The notes under the pieces: model-generated
What the model saw: only the letters and a program-made list of their open reading frames with translations
What the model was told of the DNA's origin: nothing
Databases searched by the model: none
Position numbers and translations under genes: made by a program
From: Paenibacillus brasilensis
GTDB lineage: Bacteria > Bacillota > Bacilli > Paenibacillales > Paenibacillaceae
Assembly: GCF_009363115.1 (NCBI RefSeq)
Contig: NZ_CP045298.1
Span: 4,895,501 to 4,959,500 of the forward strand
DNA length: 64,000 nt
Reading direction: 5' to 3'
In this document: positions 36,459 to 45,216 of the stretch, in pieces
Position numbering within the stretch: position 1 is the first letter of the stretch
Layout of the letters: each line of letters begins with the position of its first letter

Positions 36459-36885
36459 ATGATGATTAAAACATTATATTTGATTTAGGGAATGTACTAC
36501 TGAATTATAACCCAGAGGAATATTTAAAATTAAGAAATATTGATGCTGATAAAATTTTAGAAGTTCATGAGGAACTATTCCTAAGCAAAGAATGGCGAAT
36601 GCTTGATATTGGGGCAATCACAGAAGAAGAAGCAAAAAGCATTTTAGTTAACAGGAGCAGTAAAAATGGACATTTGATAGAACTGGCCTTTGAGAATTGG
36701 TACGAACTTTTTACTCTAATTGAGGAATCAGTTGATGTACTCAAAGAGCTGAAAAATGATGGTTATAAGATTTACTATTTATCTAATTTTCATTTGCTTG
36801 CATTTGAAAATGTAACTGAGAAATATAATTTTTTTGAATTGTTCGATGGCGGAGAATTACGGTTACAGGATTTTTCTTCATGTAA
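36459..36885 (+). pseudogene. HAD-superfamily (class IA) gene, frameshifted and IS-truncated
   Basis: Reading from ATG 36459 gives MMIK and then a one-base shift near 36471. The other frame restores the HAD motif I IIFDLGNVLLNYNPEEYL. It continues through WRMLDIGAITEEEAKSI and motif II YYLSNFH to ELFDGGELRL. At about 36885 it runs into IS5-type DNA, so the lysine and motif IV are lost. Two independent lesions. Confidence 0.75.
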
Positions 36886-37660
36886 TTGAGTACACGATAC
36901 GAAATCCAAGATCAACAATGGCGGTTGATTCAAAATCTGTTTCCACCCGAACGAAAACCACAAGGAGGACGTCCCGCTGTGGACAACCGATGGATGTTAA
37001 ATGCCATGCTTTGGGTCGCTCGTTCGGGTGCCCCATGGCGGGATCTACCAGACCCCTTCCCCCATTGGAAATCGGTATATACTCGCTTTCGGCGCTGGCA
37101 GAAAGCAGGGATTTGGGATAAGGTTCTAGAGCATGTTTCGCTTGATCTCGACGAGGAAAGTATAAGGATTGATGCCACGATCGTGCCGGTCCATCAGCAT
37201 GGATCAGGCGCAAAAGGGGGCAAGACAAGCAATCGGACGATCCTGAGGCGGACTAAGCACGAAAATTCATGCCGTGGTTGATGCGTTGGGCAATCCACTT
37301 CGTTTCGAATTGACGGGAGGACAGGCCCATGATTCTGTCCAGGGATACGAAATACTCCAAACCATTGAACTAACCATGAAGCAAGTCTTAGCTGACCGGG
37401 CGTATGACACCAACGCTATCCGAGCTCTTTTGAAAGAGCAAGAAGCGATCCCGGTGATCCCAGGGAAGAAAAACCGGCGGGTGAAACCGAAATACGACCG
37501 CGATCTCTACAAAGAGCGTTATTTGGTGGAATGCTTTTTTAACAAGGTGAAAAAATATCGTCGACTTGCTACTCGCCATGATAAAAAAGCCTGCACTTTC
37601 CAGGCTTTTTTAACGCTGGCTTCCATTTTCGTATGGCTTGCTTGGTTTGAAGACACGCCC
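36886..37660 (+). mobile_element. IS5-family (IS427-like) element, left end missing, transposase broken
   Basis: OrfA part (36886-37281) holds the N-terminal DUF4096-like domain (DQQWRLIQNLFPPERKPQGG) and the first DDE aspartate in RIDATIV. The second part resumes with KIHAVVDALGNPLRFELTGG, the second aspartate in VLADRAYD and the glutamate in YLVECFFNKVKKY. Between them the frame is lost by a small deletion around 37232, and a TGA interrupts it. Right end reads GAAGACACGCCC to 37660. The left terminal bases present in the copy at 43302 (GGGTGTGTCTTC) are absent. Confidence 0.8.
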
Positions 37661-37748
37661 TAGTAAAGTATACTTTAATCAGCCGCCGCATCCGACCTTC
37701 TATCTGTGGGGGCATCTGGCAGCCGAGCGGCTCTAGGCAATCCTGTTC

Positions 37749-37815
37749 AGCCCAAGTATCTCTGCATCGGTGAATGAGTCGTTGATGTGAGGGACTTGGG
37801 CTGGTTCTTTTGGCT
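37749..37815 (+). terminator. Terminator-like hairpin
   Basis: AGCCCAAGT (37749-37757) and ACTTGGGCT (37794-37802) form nine perfect pairs, followed by GGTTCTTTT. Between IS5 (37660) and the channel pseudogene (37835) nothing else is evident. Confidence 0.45.
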
Positions 37816-37834
37816 CTTATCCAGGCGATGGTTC

Positions 37835-38329
37835 CTAATCCTTTATCTCATCAAGGAACGGCCGGTTGACCGTATAATAATACATGACGCCCATAAGCAG
37901 CACGCCGCCAACCAGGTTGCCGAGCGTGACCGGAACGAGATTATGAATGAAACCCTCTAGCGAGATCGTCCCCTGATGACTCAGCACGAGAGCGATGGCG
38001 AAGGTACACATATTCGCATCTATGCTCATAACCGGAAATGAAGAAGCAGAAGACGAACAACATCATAGCGAACATCTTCGCTCCGTTCTCCTTCATGAAC
38101 ATGGGTATGAAGAAGGCGAGACAGACGAGCCAGTTACAGAGGATGCCCGGAAGAACAGCTTCATCGCGGGGGCCTCCATCTTGTGTTCCACCACGCTGAG
38201 CAGGGCGAATGTCGCCGGCGCCGAGCAGATTGCCAACATAGCTGGTAATCCACAGTTTGGTGACCTCCAGCCAGCTCAGCTTTTTCCGCAGTGCGGCATA
38301 CGTGTAATAGAATGTATTGCCAGTATAAG
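37835..38329 (-). pseudogene. Formate/nitrite transporter (FocA/NirC family), multiply broken
   Basis: Minus-strand pieces match the FNT family: KKLSWLEVTKLWITSYVGNL in one frame, then after shifts MCTFAIALVLSHQGTISLEG and the closing HNLVPVTLGNLVGGVLLMGV. The first half is absent; sequence joins the MFS 3' end at 38330. At least two frameshifts lie between 38040 and 38230. FNT channels move formate or nitrite. Dead gene. Confidence 0.78.
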
Positions 38330-39691
38330 CTACACGGTATTTTGGGCTAGTCCTCTCACGTACAAAAAAGCACACAGATTGGCTAAAACCGCTACCGCGG
38401 CCACTGCCCAGAATAGGTTTGCATACGCATGGCTATGTTGCCATTCCAGCGCGCTAGACAACACGGCAATGCCGAATGCGCCGCTGATAATCTGCATCAG
38501 TTGAAACAACCCCGCGCCTGAGCCAATCTGGGAGGAGGGCAATATGCACGAAATTTCGTTTAAAACACTGCTGTTGATGATAGCAAAGCCCAAGTTCATC
38601 AGCATGTACACGAAAATATTCGCTACCCAATATTGGGTACCCACTCCTGCGAACAATACGGCTGCCATCAGTATGAGCATAGGAGCCGCACGCAACATAC
38701 TGCTGTTTCCCCGCTTGTCGATCATCGCTCCAACCATTCTTGATAGCAGCATGGACAAAATGGCGCCCGGAAAAATAACAAAACCGGAATGACCCGCGCT
38801 CAAACCAAAATGCTTCAATAGCATTTGTGGCAATAAAAACAGCGTGGCGAAGTTGCATAAATAGGATAGAACCCCGATAAAGGCCAGCACAAGATAGGTT
38901 TTGTTGGCCAATAACAACGGCAGCACAAACGGGTGCTTCGCTCGGCGGATACGCATAACAAAGACGAGCAGCCCCAAGATTCCGATCAATAAGGCAATAG
39001 GATGATTGTTGGTCAAAAACAACAACAGACCTGCCGTACCAGCGCTCAGTGATATGGCTCCCAGCAAATCGAAAGGTCGTTTGGGCAGTGACTCTTGTGG
39101 AATATAGCGCACAAGCAGTGGAGCAATGCATAGCAGCAGGGATGTAATGGCAAAAAGATATCTCCAACCCAGATACTGCACCACCAATCCGCCTATCACC
39201 GGACCTAGCCCAAACCCCAGCGATACGGAGGACATGATGAACGTCATTGATTTTCCCCGGCGAGCCTGCGGCACGTAACGGGTCAGAAGCACGATGGACA
39301 GGGAGAGCGCTGCTCCAGCACCGGCAGCTTGCACAACGCGGGCGACAAGCAGTAGCCAGAACTGGTTGCTGAGCATGGCTATAACCGAGGCAGCTCCTGT
39401 CAAAACCAGACTAATAGCGAACAATCGGTTCAAGGGAACAGAATCAGACAACCGGCTGTAGGTGATTGAGGAGATGGCGAACATGATCGAATAACCGGTG
39501 ACCGTCAACGAAATGATGGATGAAGGCAAGTTAAAAAAATGGCTTAAATCGTTTAACGCCAAATTAAACATGGCCGTATTCATAGTGACCAACACAACGG
39601 TAATGCCTAGCAACGTAATAATGACGCCTTCACGAGGAAGAAGGAGCACTTCGTTTTTTTCGATCATCGTGTGGTTGAGTGCATCTTTCAC
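38330..39691 (-). CDS. MFS exporter (DHA2, TetK/TetL-like 14 TMS)
   Basis: A 453-residue transporter. TYSRLSDSVPLNRLFAISL is the loop 2-3 motif A, and FGLGPVIGGLVVQYLGWRYL the antiporter motif C. Architecture and length match Tet(L)-like and other 14-helix drug exporters. GTG start at 39691 with AGAAGGAA upstream. It lies 41 bases after the GAPDH gene and is probably co-transcribed with it from the palindrome-controlled promoter. Drug specificity unknown. The 3' end abuts a pseudogene, so the last residues may not be original. Confidence 0.85.
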   Translation of the reverse strand: MKDALNHTMIEKNEVLLLPREGVIITLLGITVVLVTMNTAMFNLALNDLSHFFNLPSSIISLTVTGYSIMFAISSITYSRLSDSVPLNRLFAISLVLTGAASVIAMLSNQFWLLLVARVVQAAGAGAALSLSIVLLTRYVPQARRGKSMTFIMSSVSLGFGLGPVIGGLVVQYLGWRYLFAITSLLLCIAPLLVRYIPQESLPKRPFDLLGAISLSAGTAGLLLFLTNNHPIALLIGILGLLVFVMRIRRAKHPFVLPLLLANKTYLVLAFIGVLSYLCNFATLFLLPQMLLKHFGLSAGHSGFVIFPGAILSMLLSRMVGAMIDKRGNSSMLRAAPMLILMAAVLFAGVGTQYWVANIFVYMLMNLGFAIINSSVLNEISCILPSSQIGSGAGLFQLMQIISGAFGIAVLSSALEWQHSHAYANLFWAVAAVAVLANLCAFLYVRGLAQNTV

Positions 39692-39732
39692 GGAGTTTTC
39701 CTTCTTTCTATCTTTTAATTTTGGAAAGTTAA

Positions 39733-40743
39733 TTACCTAGCGATCTTAGCAAAATGCTGCAGAGTGCGAACCAATTGGGCTGTGTAAGACATTTCGTTAT
39801 CGTACCAAGCTACAGTTTTCACCAGTTGCTGGTCCCCGACCGTCAGAACTTTAGTTTGAGTGGCGTCGAAGAGCGATCCGAATGTGATGCCTTTGATATC
39901 AGAAGATACGATTTCGTCTTCCGTGTATCCGTAAGTTTCTGAATCGGAAGCCTCTTTCATGGCAGCGTTGACTTCCTCAACCGTTACCGTGGTGTTCAGA
40001 ACGGCAACGAGTTCAGTCACGGAACCTGTTGGTACAGGTACACGTTGAGATGCACCATCAAGTTTGCCCTTCAGTTCCGGAAGAACCAGACCAATTGCTT
40101 TTGCAGCACCGGTGGAGTAGGGAACGATGTTCTCCGCAGCGGCTCGCGCACCGCGGAAGTCGCCTTTTGGATTCGGAGCGTCAAGTGTGTTTTGGTTGCC
40201 CGTGTAAGCGTGGACTGTCGTCATTAGCCCGGATTGAATACCAAACTTGTCGTGCAAAGCTTTAGCCATGGGAGCCAAACAGTTCGTTGTGCAGGAAGCA
40301 CCGGAAATGACGGTTTCCGTTCCGTCCAGCGTCTCATGGTTCACGTTGTATACGATTGTTTTCATGTCACCTGTAGCAGGGGCGGAGATGACGACTTTCT
40401 TCGCTCCGCCTTTCAAGTGAAGCTCGGCTTTTTCTTTCGTGGTGAAGAAGCCTGTACATTCGAGAACGATGTCAACGCCAAGCTCGCCCCAAGGGAGTTC
40501 TTCAGGGTTGCGGTTCGCCAGAACCTTAACCTCTTTGCCGTTTACTTTGAAGGTTCCATCATGAACTTCAATGTCACCATGAAAAGTGCCTTGTGTTGTA
40601 TCATATTTGAGCAGATGAGCCAACATTTTAGCGTTCGTAAGGTCGTTAATCGCTACAACCTCGACGCCTTCCACATCTTGAATGCGGCGAAAAGCGAGTC
40701 GCCCGATCCGTCCAAAACCGTTAATGCCTACTTTTACACTCAT
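39733..40743 (-). CDS. gap: Glyceraldehyde-3-phosphate dehydrogenase (NAD-type)
   Basis: A 336-residue complete GAPDH. NAD-binding INGFGRIGRLAFRRI, NAD-selecting aspartate in AINDLT, catalytic cysteine in SGASCTTNCLAP, catalytic histidine in TVHAYTGNQ, and the C-terminal WYDNEMSYTAQLV. GGAGGA is correctly spaced to ATG 40743; an upstream in-frame start at 40761 is less likely. It is not next to pgk, tpi, pgm or cggR as the glycolytic gapA usually is, but ahead of a drug exporter and opposite a tetR. It may be an extra, inducible GAPDH. Confidence 0.93.
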   Translation of the reverse strand: MSVKVGINGFGRIGRLAFRRIQDVEGVEVVAINDLTNAKMLAHLLKYDTTQGTFHGDIEVHDGTFKVNGKEVKVLANRNPEELPWGELGVDIVLECTGFFTTKEKAELHLKGGAKKVVISAPATGDMKTIVYNVNHETLDGTETVISGASCTTNCLAPMAKALHDKFGIQSGLMTTVHAYTGNQNTLDAPNPKGDFRGARAAAENIVPYSTGAAKAIGLVLPELKGKLDGASQRVPVPTGSVTELVAVLNTTVTVEEVNAAMKEASDSETYGYTEDEIVSSDIKGITFGSLFDATQTKVLTVGDQQLVKTVAWYDNEMSYTAQLVRTLQHFAKIAR

Positions 40744-40940
40744 TGAATAGTCCTCCTGCAAGTTTTATTTATTCAAAACAGACGAATGCCTGTCATGAAA
40801 TCAAAAGAATGGGTTAACACCTGGAGTTCCAGGGAAGAATTCGTTCGCAATTAACTCTTCCATGATCAGGATGTCCTACGTGCCCAAATGTAAGCACTGG
40901 GCGGATGCTCGACACTATTTCCTTCTGTACCGGCTTGTTG

Positions 40941-40976
40941 TACAATAAAAGATACCGAATGGTATCTTTTATTGTA
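40941..40976. promoter_or_regulatory. 36-bp perfect palindrome, TetR operator candidate
   Basis: Arms TACAATAAAAGATACC (40941-40956) and GGTATCTTTTATTGTA (40961-40976) around GAAT. It lies between divergent gap and tetR. The core GATACC-N4-GGTATC has the shape of the NemR box (TAGACC-N4-GGTCTA) used by related TetR regulators. TTGTAC overlaps its left edge and could be a -35. Confidence 0.75.
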
Positions 40977-41059
40977 GCATGATTCTATTGAATAGCAAGG
41001 CCGCAATCGTAAAATTTGCTATAATAAATGATTAGAATAAGGTTCATACGGAGGAGCTC

Positions 41060-41659
41060 ATGAAAAAAGGAGATAGAACACGGGAACACATCATTATGAA
41101 ATCGGCTGAAATCTTTAACCAAAGAGGGTATGCCGGTACATCGCTAAACGATATTATTGCCGACACCGGAATTAAGAAGGGGGGCATCTATCGACATTTT
41201 GCCAGTAAAGACGAGATTGCGCTTGAAGCCTATAATTACGCAGCCAGTTTGGTTTGCGGAAAATTCTCTGAAGCGGTCGATCAAGAGCAGTCTGCGTCAG
41301 GTCGATTGATCGCGTTTTTTCTCGTTTATGAAGATGTTGTGAACAATCCCCCGTTTATCGGCGGATGCCCTATGCAGAATAACGCCGTAGAAAGTGACGA
41401 TACTCACCCCGCGCTGCGTGATAGAGCCCAACAAGGGCTGCATACCATCTTGGACATGATGAAGAGTATTATTTGTGAAGGGATTCAAACGGGGGAATTC
41501 AAGGAAGATCTGAATCCAGATGCCCTAGCTTCGTTTGCATTTTCCTTGTTGGAGGGGGGCATTTTGTTGAGCAAGTTGGAAGGGAATAACAGGCACATGC
41601 AAATGAATACAGCCAGCTTCTCTTCCTTTTTACAGCAATGTTGCTTGAAGGCACATTAA
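41060..41659 (+). CDS. TetR-family regulator (NemR/AcuR/YxaF-like)
   Basis: A 199-residue protein: N-terminal HTH SLNDIIADTGIKKGGIYRHF at about 27-46. The C-terminal domain carries the GGCPMQNNAVESDDTHPALR signature of the subgroup that includes NemR, AcuR and YxaF, where a cysteine in this position can sense electrophiles. CGGAGGAGC precedes the ATG. It diverges from gap-MFS across a perfect palindrome and is the likely repressor of that operon and of itself. Confidence 0.88.
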   Translation: MKKGDRTREHIIMKSAEIFNQRGYAGTSLNDIIADTGIKKGGIYRHFASKDEIALEAYNYAASLVCGKFSEAVDQEQSASGRLIAFFLVYEDVVNNPPFIGGCPMQNNAVESDDTHPALRDRAQQGLHTILDMMKSIICEGIQTGEFKEDLNPDALASFAFSLLEGGILLSKLEGNNRHMQMNTASFSSFLQQCCLKAH

Positions 41660-41785
41660 CCTGCAGGTTTGCTTCTTAATTAACTTTGCGTGAAGCGTTT
41701 CTTGTCCCAGTTATCTGTTTCCACCGTCACGGTAAAGAAAAATGGAACGCTGCTTTATGGTCATTAAAAAGTGGAGGTGGTTTAT

Positions 41786-42314
41786 GTGCCGTTTCGGCCG
41801 AGTAAAGCGGATTATAACGAATTTTTCGACACTTATGTCCGCCGAGTACCCGAGGGGGATCTTCGGGATATTTTGATGCAGTCGCTGAACCGGACGACCG
41901 AATTATACGACGGTCTGACGGAAGAAGACGGAAATTATCGCTATGCGTCTGACAAATGGAGCCTGAAGGAGGTGCTGGGCCACATCACGGACAATGAGCG
42001 CATCATGGGCTATAGGCTGCTCCGAATCGCCAGAGGGGATGCTACGCCGCTGTCTAGGCTACAACGAGGATGCACTAGTGGAAAGGGCAGGTTTCTCCGG
42101 GCTGTTGGTCGATGAGCTGCTGGAGGACTATACGGCGGTACGCAGGTCCGCGCTGACGTTGCTACGGAGCATTCCGGAGGAAGCCTGGACCCGGAGAAGC
42201 ACCGTGAGTGGGAACGAATTCACCGCAGCCGCGTGGGCATACATCCTGACAGGGCACGAAATTCACCATATCCATGTCATTCAAGAGAAATACGCTCCTG
42301 GGTTGCGTTCCTGA
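41786..42314 (+). pseudogene. DinB-family (DUF664-like) protein, frameshifted
   Basis: The first frame encodes FFDTYVRRVPEGDLRDILM and KWSLKEVLGHITDNERIMGY, the DinB start with its first metal histidine. Near 42055 the frame shifts by one base; the next frame continues GYNEDALVERAGFSGLLVDE and ends with the second histidine pair in TGHEIHHIHVIQEKY. Start GTG at 41786 behind GGAGGTGG; an ATG at 41783 is out of frame. DinB proteins are four-helix metal-binding bundles used as thiol transferases or stress proteins. Confidence 0.8.
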
Positions 42315-42391
42315 TTGGAGAATGGTATCTTGACACGTCGAACCGGATACCGGGGCAGTGTATCATGCACGAAAAGGCCCCTACTTAAATG

Positions 42392-42432
42392 AATAACGTC
42401 AAGGAGCAATGCTGCCTTGACGTTATTTTTTC
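42392..42432. terminator. Bidirectional terminator
   Basis: Thirteen perfect pairs, AATAACGTCAAGG (42392-42404) with CCTTGACGTTATT (42415-42427), then T run on the plus strand and A run on the left. Serves the converging dinB remnant and hemQ remnant. Confidence 0.9.
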
Positions 42433-42735
42433 TATACCCGTAACATATGAGCGACTCTCTCTTCCGTCAACAGGTCGCCGACGTAGAAATCGCCGAAATC
42501 ACCGTATCGTGCGCTAACTTCGTCGAACCGCATCTCGTAGAACAGCTTCTTGAATTCCAGTGCGTCATTCGCGAAGAGCGTTACGCCCCATTCCCAGTTG
42601 TCGAAGCTGACCGAGCCGGTAATGATCTGCTTCACTTTGCGGGCGCATTTCTGTCCGATTAATCCGTGTCTGCGCATCAGCGCACGACACTCGTCCATGT
42701 CGAGCATGTACCAGTTGTCGTTGCCTTGGCGCGAC
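42432..42735 (-). pseudogene. hemQ: hemQ (coproheme decarboxylase), 3' remnant
   Basis: About 100 codons of a HemQ C terminus: DNWYMLDMDECRALMRRHGL, then ARKVKQIITGSVSFDNWEWG, FANDALEFKKLFYEMRFDEV and ARYGDFGDFYVGDLLTEERV. HemQ makes haem from coproheme in the last step of the Gram-positive route. The first half is missing; at about 42735 sequence changes to IS5-type DNA in the same strand. Either an intact copy exists elsewhere or this strain has an altered haem pathway. Confidence 0.82.
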
Positions 42736-43302
42736 GATCGCATTCGTATAATACGCTCGGTCGGCCAACACTTGCTTCATCGTCAGTTATGGCTTGAAGA
42801 AGCTCATAACCCTGACCGGAGTCGTGAGCTTCGTCTCCGGTCAATTCGAATCGAAGTGGATTCCCTAATGCATCCTACGGCATATATTTTAGTGCTTAAT
42901 CCGCCGTGGGAACGTCCGATCGTGCTTGTTTTGCTCCCTTTTGCGCCCGATCCATGCTGGTGAACGCGCACAATCGTGGCATCAATCATCACGCTTTCCT
43001 CGTCAACATCCAGGGAAACACACTTTAGCACCTCATCCTAAATACCCGCTTTCTGCCAGCGTCGAAAGCGGTGTAAACGGATTTCCAATGGGGAAAGTGG
43101 TCAGGTGGATCCCATGGGACGCCTGAACGAGCAACCCAAAGCATCGCTTTTAACATGATTCGATTGTCTATTGCGGGGCGTCCTCCTTGTGGTTTTCGTT
43201 CAGGTGGAAACAGGTCTTGAATTCGCTGTCATTGTGCCTCTTGTATTTCGTATCGTGTATTTAACCCATGTATTACCATTTAAACGGTTTGAAGACACAC
43301 CC
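42736..43302 (-). mobile_element. IS5-family element, 5' portion only, fused to hemQ
   Basis: Starts on the minus strand with the intact end GGGTGTGTCTTC (43302-43291). Frame-broken pieces follow: MLKCVSLDVDEESVMIDATI, SHGGLSTKIYAV and MKQVLADRAYYTNAI, the same order as in the copy at 36886. It stops within the second DDE aspartate region, where hemQ begins. The transposase C terminus is gone, consistent with an IS-promoted deletion. Confidence 0.78.
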
Positions 43303-43320
43303 TAAAAGCGTATTACAATA

Positions 43321-44208
43321 TTAGCTGGTGCGCCGGACCATTAATTCTGTAGAAAACACTTCTTCGGCAGGCTCGATGCGCTGCCCGTCGGACTCGATGG
43401 ATTGTATCATCAACTTGGATGCAGCCTCGGCCAATTCGTTGATGGGATGCCGAATGGTCGATAAGCTCAGCAGTTCGGAGACGGTCGGCATATCGTCGAC
43501 ACCCAAAACGGCAAGGTCTTGCGGAACGGACAACTCTAAATCTTTGCAGGCCTTTAAGGCCCCGATGGCGGATATGTCGCTTAAACAAAACAACGCTTGC
43601 GGAAGTTGGTTAGTTTGGGCCAGATTTATCACAGTATCGTAACCAAATTTCTCCGTCATATCTCCTGTGATCACGGTCGTTAGTCTTCCGTTTTGCTGTA
43701 AGGTATCGCTAGCACCGTTTAGTCGGTCGTCAAATCCGGGCACGTGACCGTGCGGATAAGTTAAAATAACCAGTTTGTGATAACCACGGGATAATAAGTG
43801 ATTTACCCCGGTCTGACCGCTTTGGTAGCCGTTGACACGCAACACGTGCGCTCCATAGGATAAATTGTGGGGCCCAATAGTAATGACCGGTACGTTGAGA
43901 TCCATCAACTTGGGCATAAATTTTTTGGTCGCTTTGACGATGATCCCGTCGACCATCTGGATATTCATGAAGATTTCTTCAAAGTCCAACAGCATTATTT
44001 TATATCCCAGCATCTTTAACTGCTGCTTAATAACTTGGGCAAAATGGAGGAAGTATAAGTCCTCAAAATAACCGTCGTAGGTACTGTCGGATAAAACGAG
44101 CCCAATCGTGTACATTTTGCCGGTAATAAGGCTTTTCGCAACAGGGTTCACTTGGTAACCTAACTTTGTGATCGAGAGACTGATTTTTTCTTTCGTCTGC
44201 AAGCCCAT
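43321..44208 (-). pseudogene. LacI-family regulator lacking its helix-turn-helix
   Basis: 295 codons encode the hinge and sugar-binding core: TKEKISLSITKLGYQVNPVA and ALFCLSDISAIGALKACKDL, then VLGVDDMPTVSELLSLSTIR. The preceding 25-30 residues that form the DNA-binding HTH are absent in every frame upstream; the gene begins right where that motif should end. It lies after a truncated GH172 gene in the same direction, so it probably regulated that locus. Confidence 0.75.
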
Positions 44209-44246
44209 TTTTTACCTCTACTTTTTTTATTGCGGCTTTTCCTATA

Positions 44247-45143
44247 TTAGCGAGGACGTCTTTCCAGTACATCAGGTAATGCGGGAAACACTTGATGCGG
44301 TTCGGTCTGGTACCAATAGCATACGGAACTCACGTCGTCGCTTCTTTCAAATAACGCTTTTCCATCATGCCCGATCTGTTGAACGGTGACCCGTAAATCC
44401 TCTTCAAACAAAATGGGGTCAAGTATATGCCAACGATAGAAGCCGCGCATCGGACAAGCAGCTCCATCATAAATATGCGATCTGGTGTTGTCTGTCACCT
44501 GGAAATGCGGAAAACCTATAAAGGGAGTCGAGTACGTCTGTTCCTGCACCGGGTTCCCGTTGTCGTAATTCACGAAGCCCCAAGCACCGCCGAAGTAATC
44601 CTCCGTCCCTGTTCCGCAGATGGTTGGCCAATCCCGGTCGCCGTCGAGATAAAATTTCACTTCGCCTTCGCCGTACCAGTAACGCGATAAAGAAGTCCAT
44701 GCAATATAGGTGCCAACATATTTGCCTCTTCCTTTAATCCCATCAATAATCGTATAATCCTGCTTGAGCTTGGTAGGATTTTCTCTGCGGAATTGGGCGT
44801 GAAAATATTCTGTATCCTCAGGGAGTTCATCGACCAATACGTAATCAAACTGGTAGAAGAACGCTTCGATCTCCTGGGGATGCTCATTCGTTATGGTTAC
44901 TTTGGCGGCTTTTTTGAAAGGCATCGCAAAGTAACTGTTCATACCGCCGACCGGATTCACCACGATGGGCAAGGAATTGAAGATCGCTCTGGCACCGAAG
45001 CCGTTGCAGAAGAAATCGCCCAGCGGAACTTCCACGGAAGGGGGCTGTTTATCATCCCAATACATCCGCAATACCAGGTCACGCAATACGAACCATCTCA
45101 TTTGGAATGATTTTATTTTTTCCAACACCTTTACGAGCGACAA
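44247..45143 (-). pseudogene. GH172 (DUF2961) fructan-related hydrolase, N-terminally truncated
   Basis: 298 codons, of which all but the first 10-15 match DUF2961/GH172: LVLRMYWDDKQPPSVEVPLG, FFCNGFGARAIFNSLPIVVN, EGEVKFYLDGDRDWPTICGT, GTEDYFGGAWGFVN. GH172 includes difructose-dianhydride hydrolases and alpha-D-fructofuranosidases. About 75 residues of the N terminus are missing. At about 45110 the sequence joins a short plus-strand fragment (SDKQYKTIAVGLHPEWSGG, possibly a permease piece). With the GH32 enzyme it points to past use of fructo-oligosaccharides. Confidence 0.78.
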
Positions 45144-45216
45144 GCAATATAAAACGATCGCGGTGGGGCTTCACCCTGAATGGTCAGGTGGGTGGCAGTT
45201 TGTCTGGATGTAACGA

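Noticed and set aside
40234..40746. 170-codon frame antisense to gap
   Set aside because: The minus-strand GAPDH is complete with all catalytic residues, so the opposite frame is chance.
45110..45210. Plus-strand piece of an ABC permease between GH172 and the binding-protein remnant
   Set aside because: About 25 residues only; resemblance to MalG-type C-terminal helices is too weak to annotate.
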